From Aldersonia sp. NBC_00410 (lineage in GTDB: Bacteria; Actinomycetota; Actinomycetes; Mycobacteriales; Mycobacteriaceae), in assembly GCF_026342035.1 (NCBI RefSeq), contig NZ_JAPENM010000008.1, positions 62,001-126,000 of the forward strand: a stretch of DNA of 64,000 nucleotides, given 5' to 3'. Positions 60,876 to 64,000 of the stretch are shown here, in pieces. Position 1 is the stretch's first letter. Each line of letters begins with the position of its first letter. The translations under genes were made by a program, and so were the position numbers. Below the pieces are notes generated by a model. The model ran no database searches and had not been told where the DNA came from. It worked only from the letters and a program-made list of their open reading frames with translations.

Positions 60876-62231
60876 CTACCACCGCGGGGTTACCTGGCAG
60901 GGCACACCCTCTACCGGCATTAGCGTGACCCCGGAGATCAGCCGGACTTGGCCGGGCGGCGTTTCGAAATCGAACTGCTGCACCAGCCGCGCCAATGCCA
61001 GGCTGGCCTCCAGCATCGCGAAGTGCTGTCCGATGCAGCCGCGTGGACCGTGCCCGAATGGGAACCACGCGTACTTGTGCATGACCTTCTTGCGTTCGGG
61101 AGAGAACCGATCCGGATCGAACACCTCCGGATTCTCGAACAGATCGGGCCGGCGTTGGATGACCCAAGCCGACGGTGCCACGTCCGCGCCGGCGGGAATG
61201 CGATAGCCGCATAGGTCGACTTCCGCGGAACTCCGGCGACCCAGGAAGGGCACGGGCGGGTACAGCCGGGTCGCCTCCTCGAGCACCATCGTCGTGTAGG
61301 CCAGATGCCGTGCGTCTTCGGAGGTCGGGGATCCGGTGAGCACCTCGTCGGCTTCCGCGCGCACCCGCTGCTGAATCTCCGGATGGCGACCGAGCAGCCA
61401 CAGCGCAAAGGTCAGCGCCAGCGACGTGGTTTCCTGGCCGGCGAACAGGAAGATCAGAATCTGGTCACGAACCTCGCTGTCGCTCAACGCGTCTGCGCCG
61501 TCACGCGCCGCGACAAGGCGACCGACCAAATCGTCGGTGCTGGCGTCGGACGCTCGCCGCTGCTCCACAATCTCGTCGCAGATGCGGTACACCCGCTCGC
61601 GTTCGCGCCGTACCCGGTGGTTCAAGGGGGTTGGAAATCCCAGCGGCGTCCGCACCGCTGCGAATCCCCGGAGTGTGACGGCCCGGCTCATCACCGGAAA
61701 GGTCTCGTGCAGCACCTGCGTCATTCGACCGGCGTCCTCACCGAACAGAATCTGTACCGCCAACGGCAAGGTCAGGTTCGTCATCTCGTCGAACAGGTCG
61801 ACGATTCCGGCCGGCCGGGAGCGCCGCTCCGACACATAGCGCTCGATTTCGTCCGCCATCGTCGCGGCGTAGCCGTCCACCCGCCGCGTGGTGAACAGCG
61901 GCTGGATGAATCGCTTCTGCCGCAGCCAATCATCGTCCTGACTGGTCACCAGCCCGTTGCCGAAGATCTTCCGCATCTCGTTGTACGGGTTGGTTTCCTT
62001 GCGAAACTTCTCCGAGCCCGACGCATCCAGCACCGCGGCCGCCGCATCCGGGTGGTACCCACCGATGAACGACGCGCGCAGTCCGGGCGGACCGACCTCG
62101 AACCGCACTACGTCGCCACACTCGCGGTTCGCGCGGACGCTCAGACCGAGCGGGTCGCGCAGCAGCTCACGTAGTGATCCGAGCAGTCGGGGAGCCGGTA
62201 CGAGCGGCACCTCTCGCAAAGCTGTCGTCAT
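60876..62231 (-). CDS. Cytochrome P450
   Basis: 451 residues. I-helix LIFLFAGQETTSLAL, ExxR in VLEEATRLYPPVPFLGR, and the heme-binding loop WFPFGHGPRGCIGQHFAMLE with the cysteine ligand. No N-terminal anchor, so soluble and dependent on partner ferredoxin/reductase, none of which are adjacent. The ATG of MTTALREV follows GAGAGGT by about five bases; the frame upstream is noncoding. Resembles fatty-acid/steroid-type P450s, but the substrate is unknown. Confidence 0.95.
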   Translation of the reverse strand: MTTALREVPLVPAPRLLGSLRELLRDPLGLSVRANRECGDVVRFEVGPPGLRASFIGGYHPDAAAAVLDASGSEKFRKETNPYNEMRKIFGNGLVTSQDDDWLRQKRFIQPLFTTRRVDGYAATMADEIERYVSERRSRPAGIVDLFDEMTNLTLPLAVQILFGEDAGRMTQVLHETFPVMSRAVTLRGFAAVRTPLGFPTPLNHRVRRERERVYRICDEIVEQRRASDASTDDLVGRLVAARDGADALSDSEVRDQILIFLFAGQETTSLALTFALWLLGRHPEIQQRVRAEADEVLTGSPTSEDARHLAYTTMVLEEATRLYPPVPFLGRRSSAEVDLCGYRIPAGADVAPSAWVIQRRPDLFENPEVFDPDRFSPERKKVMHKYAWFPFGHGPRGCIGQHFAMLEASLALARLVQQFDFETPPGQVRLISGVTLMPVEGVPCQVTPRW

Positions 62232-62626
62232 GGTGACCTCTCGATGCAGATTCGCCCGGTGCACCGAGTATCGGGGACAAAGCGGCTGAGCACACCAGTA
62301 CCGCACTACCCGATTGTCCGGACCGGCCGGCGGGACGCGAGCGTCTCCGTACACAGCGAAAGTGCCCGGTCGGGGAACCGGGCACCTTCGTCGAGAGTCA
62401 GGCTCTTGGGCGCTGGTGACCATGTGGCCTACATGGTCGACATTCTGTCCAAAGTCTTGGCGGCTCTTCACTTTTTGCGGGTGTTCATCGCATCCGTGTT
62501 TTCAACCGCGCCTTCGTGCGTATTCAGTCCCCCGGGGTCGCTGGATCCGGATCCATCGGCCGGGCTATATGAAGGTGTACGACCATCTGCAGCAGGTCCT
62601 ACCGCACTCCGGTTGGTCTGTCGATT
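62232..62626. other. Gene-poor region upstream of the P450
   Basis: About 400 bp without a credible gene. It holds the P450 promoter region, a terminator hairpin at 62362-62385, and the remains of sequence downstream of the methyltransferase pseudogene. Confidence 0.5.
62362..62385 (-). terminator. Hairpin terminator downstream of the methyltransferase pseudogene
   Basis: Nine-base arms GTGCCCGGT and ACCGGGCAC around a 6-nt loop, followed on the minus strand by TTTCGC, as for an intrinsic terminator of leftward transcription. Confidence 0.6.
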
Positions 62627-62639
62627 TTACGGCGACGGC

Positions 62640-63060
62640 CGCGCAACGACAAGGGAAATTGTGCCGCCTGATCGCCGAGCGCGTAGCCCCCGACTGCGCA
62701 TCGCGATCGGCACGCAGAGGATCGTCGAGGCGGTGTAGTACAGCCGGCCGACGGTCGTGAAGTTGTCCTCTACCGCATCCGTGGCGAATGGTTCCACGAG
62801 CAGCCAGGTGTCGTCCGGTGCCAGCGCCTCGCGCACGTGCTCGGTGGCCGCACGCGGGTCGCCCATGTTGTGCAGGCAGTCGAACATGGTCACCGTGGCC
62901 TGCGGATAGGCCTGCGCAAGCAGGACCGAGGACGACCCCCAGTCCGCAGCCGACGTCGGCGACCCGCGCTCCCGTCATCGTCGTGCTCGTGCCAGGCAAC
63001 GCCCTCCCCCGGTACGGAACGCCTCGGCGATGTGGGGTTGGGCGCGTGTCCAACGCGGCG
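62640..63060 (-). pseudogene. SAM-dependent methyltransferase pseudogene, frameshifted and internally deleted
   Basis: Minus-strand remains of a winged-helix-type class I methyltransferase. Motif I reads GARVADVGCGLG near 62970, and a +1 frame gives SSSVLLAQAYPQATVTMFDCLHNMGDP, then AATEHVREALAPDDTWLLVEPFATDAVEDN and GRLYYTASTILCVPIA. Two single missing G bases in G-runs (CTGGGGGTCG near 62950 and TCGGGGGCT near 62695) break the frame. Relatives have about 40 extra residues between QAYPxAT and VTMFDCLH, and a longer C-terminus; here these are absent. The N-terminal domain is not recognisable upstream. Clearly decayed, whatever the status of the G-run frameshifts. Confidence 0.7.
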
Positions 63061-63321
63061 ACGAATGCCGCGGCTACGTCGGGGCCGATTGTGTTTGCAA
63101 GGCAGGTTCCAGCGCGCTATCCGGCAGCGCACGGGTTGCCCTGCACATTTCACGAATTGTCATCAATTGCCTTCGAAATCATGGCGTTTCGGGTCACCGG
63201 CGCGGTCAACGGTCATGGTCAGGAAGCCCGGCAAATCACGATTTGATCTGTAGATCGAACCCATCGTGCCGTCGGCACGTGTGACCACAGTCCAGCGAAC
63301 GACAAGGATCGGAAAATAACG

Positions 63322-63597
63322 ATGCCGAAGTATCTGATCGAACGGCCAGTCCCGGGAGTCGGCAAGTTGACCGCCGATGAACTCCAGGCGGCAGCGCGGA
63401 AGTCCAACGAAGTGCTCGACGTGATGGCCGGGCGGGCGCAGTGGATTCAGTCCTACGTCAGCGACGACACGCTCATGTGCGTCTACATCGCCGCCGACGA
63501 GGACGCTGTCCGTGAGCACGCCGAGACCAGCGGGTTCCTCTACGACAAGCTCTATCAGGTGCACGGGATCATCGATCCAACCACCGGAGAGGGCTGA
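63322..63597 (+). CDS. DUF4242 protein (small ferredoxin-like, nickel-binding family)
   Basis: 91 residues starting MPKYLIERPVPGVGKLTADELQAAARKSNEVL and ending HGIIDPTTGEG, with MCVYIAADEDAVREHAETSGF. It resembles DUF4242 proteins such as the Streptomyces SCO4226 nickel-binding protein. ATG start after an A-rich leader. Its precise role is unknown. Confidence 0.9.
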   Translation: MPKYLIERPVPGVGKLTADELQAAARKSNEVLDVMAGRAQWIQSYVSDDTLMCVYIAADEDAVREHAETSGFLYDKLYQVHGIIDPTTGEG

Positions 63598-63606
63598 TCG
63601 TCGGCC

Positions 63607-63629
63607 GGGCGGCGAGGGTGGCGCCGCCC
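63607..63629. terminator. Hairpin between the DUF4242 gene and the Rieske-like pseudogene
   Basis: Eight-base arms GGGCGGCG and CGCCGCCC around a 7-nt loop start 10 bp past the DUF4242 stop and lie just beyond the end of the opposed Rieske-like frame. Probably a bidirectional terminator. Confidence 0.6.
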
Positions 63630-63637
63630 GCCAGGGC

Positions 63638-64000
63638 TCAGCGGCCCGAATTCCCCGTCACCCAAAATGTCTGTGACCTCTCACCACCAAGACTTCGGAG
63701 GGGCGGAACGCCGGGCGATCCGCCGCCCTGAAGCACGATCCACTCCCTCGACACCTGCAACGGACGCGCCGGCAGCGGCTTGGTGGCAGGCCCGACAGCG
63801 ACGCTGCCGTCGAGATTGAAATTGCTGCTGCGGCAGGGGCAGTTGACCTCTCCGGCGGAGATCGATTCGACGGCACAACCCAAATACGTACACACCGAGA
63901 TTATTCCGCGAAGGCGCGGGCTCTGGCTGAGTCACCACGATATCCCCGCGATCACGCCCGCGCCCACCTGGACGTCAGTTTGGTGCTCGAGCCGGATGAA
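63638..64000 (-). pseudogene. Rieske-like iron-sulphur protein gene, broken and lacking histidine ligands
   Basis: The conserved part reads CTYLGCAVESISAGEVNCPCRSSNFNLDG followed by SVAVGPATKPLPARPLQV. Functional Rieske clusters use CTHLGC and CPCHGS; here both cluster histidines are replaced (Tyr, Arg). Upstream pieces GAGVIAG, DIVVTQPEPA and RLRGIISVCTY lie in three different frames, so at least two frameshifts interrupt it, one again after a run of G (GCGGGGATA). The start is beyond the window edge. The gene is most simply a pseudogene. Confidence 0.65.

Overview
The window is high-GC, mycolata-type actinobacterial chromosome, most like Nocardia or Rhodococcus (Mycobacteriales). The evidence is the coding density with many ATGA/GTGA/TAATG overlaps, an actinobacterial integration host factor (mihF), a degenerate PriA, an LppM-like lipoprotein, a DUF222/HNH protein and a polyhydroxyalkanoate locus. 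From about 48.6 kb down to 1 bp the minus strand follows, from memory of the M. tuberculosis map, the Rv1379-Rv1420 order: pyrR-pyrB-pyrC-(Rv1382-like)-carA-carB-pyrF ... mihF-gmk-rpoZ-coaBC-metK ... priA ... def-fmt-rsmB ... rpe ... ribD-ribE ... ribBA-ribH-(Rv1417-like) ... uvrC. Against that backbone the non-syntenic blocks stand out as accessory insertions.

Accessory blocks inside the backbone: (1) 1.8-7.0 kb, a CbiMNQO-type cobalt/nickel ECF transporter, a lipoprotein gamma-glutamyltranspeptidase and a MocA/MobA-like nucleotidyltransferase. (2) 9.4-13.9 kb, between ribE and ribBA, a polysaccharide-type cassette: a processive family 2 glycosyltransferase with a translationally coupled 47-residue membrane protein, a divergent secreted GH16 glucanase, and a convergent operon of a small membrane protein and an ornithine/lysine-decarboxylase-like PLP enzyme. 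This is the best candidate for an undescribed system. (3) 15.7-19.3 kb, an ACT-domain protein, an LppM-like lipoprotein, an HNH nuclease and a doubtful membrane ORF. (4) 20.1-27.3 kb, a form II (AYRGAGR) molybdenum hydroxylase operon, coxD-E-S-L-M-G, preceded by a basic protein of unknown function. (5) 30.5-33.0 kb, a secreted lipase-like esterase, a PadR regulator and a GNAT acetyltransferase. (6) 39.1-40.0 kb, an F420-type LLM oxidoreductase.

From 48.7 to 64.0 kb the content is accessory: a decayed siderophore-binding lipoprotein gene; pnuC-nadR (nicotinamide riboside/NMN salvage) behind a 20-bp palindrome; a GH13 amylase-type enzyme with a DUF429 protein; an ABM monooxygenase; an intracellular serpin; a PucR/CdaR-type regulator divergent from an acyl-CoA synthetase-PHA synthase-PHA depolymerase operon; a NUDIX hydrolase; a cytochrome P450; and a degenerating tail holding a frameshifted, internally deleted methyltransferase, a DUF4242 protein and a broken Rieske-like gene.

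Functionally, the backbone makes pyrimidines (pyrR autoregulated through an RNA loop overlapping its ribosome binding site), riboflavin, CoA, S-adenosylmethionine, formyl-Met-tRNA and GMP kinase/omega subunit. No rRNA, tRNA, CRISPR array, integrase or insertion sequence was recognised. All coordinates come from reading frames and sequence; no database search was run.
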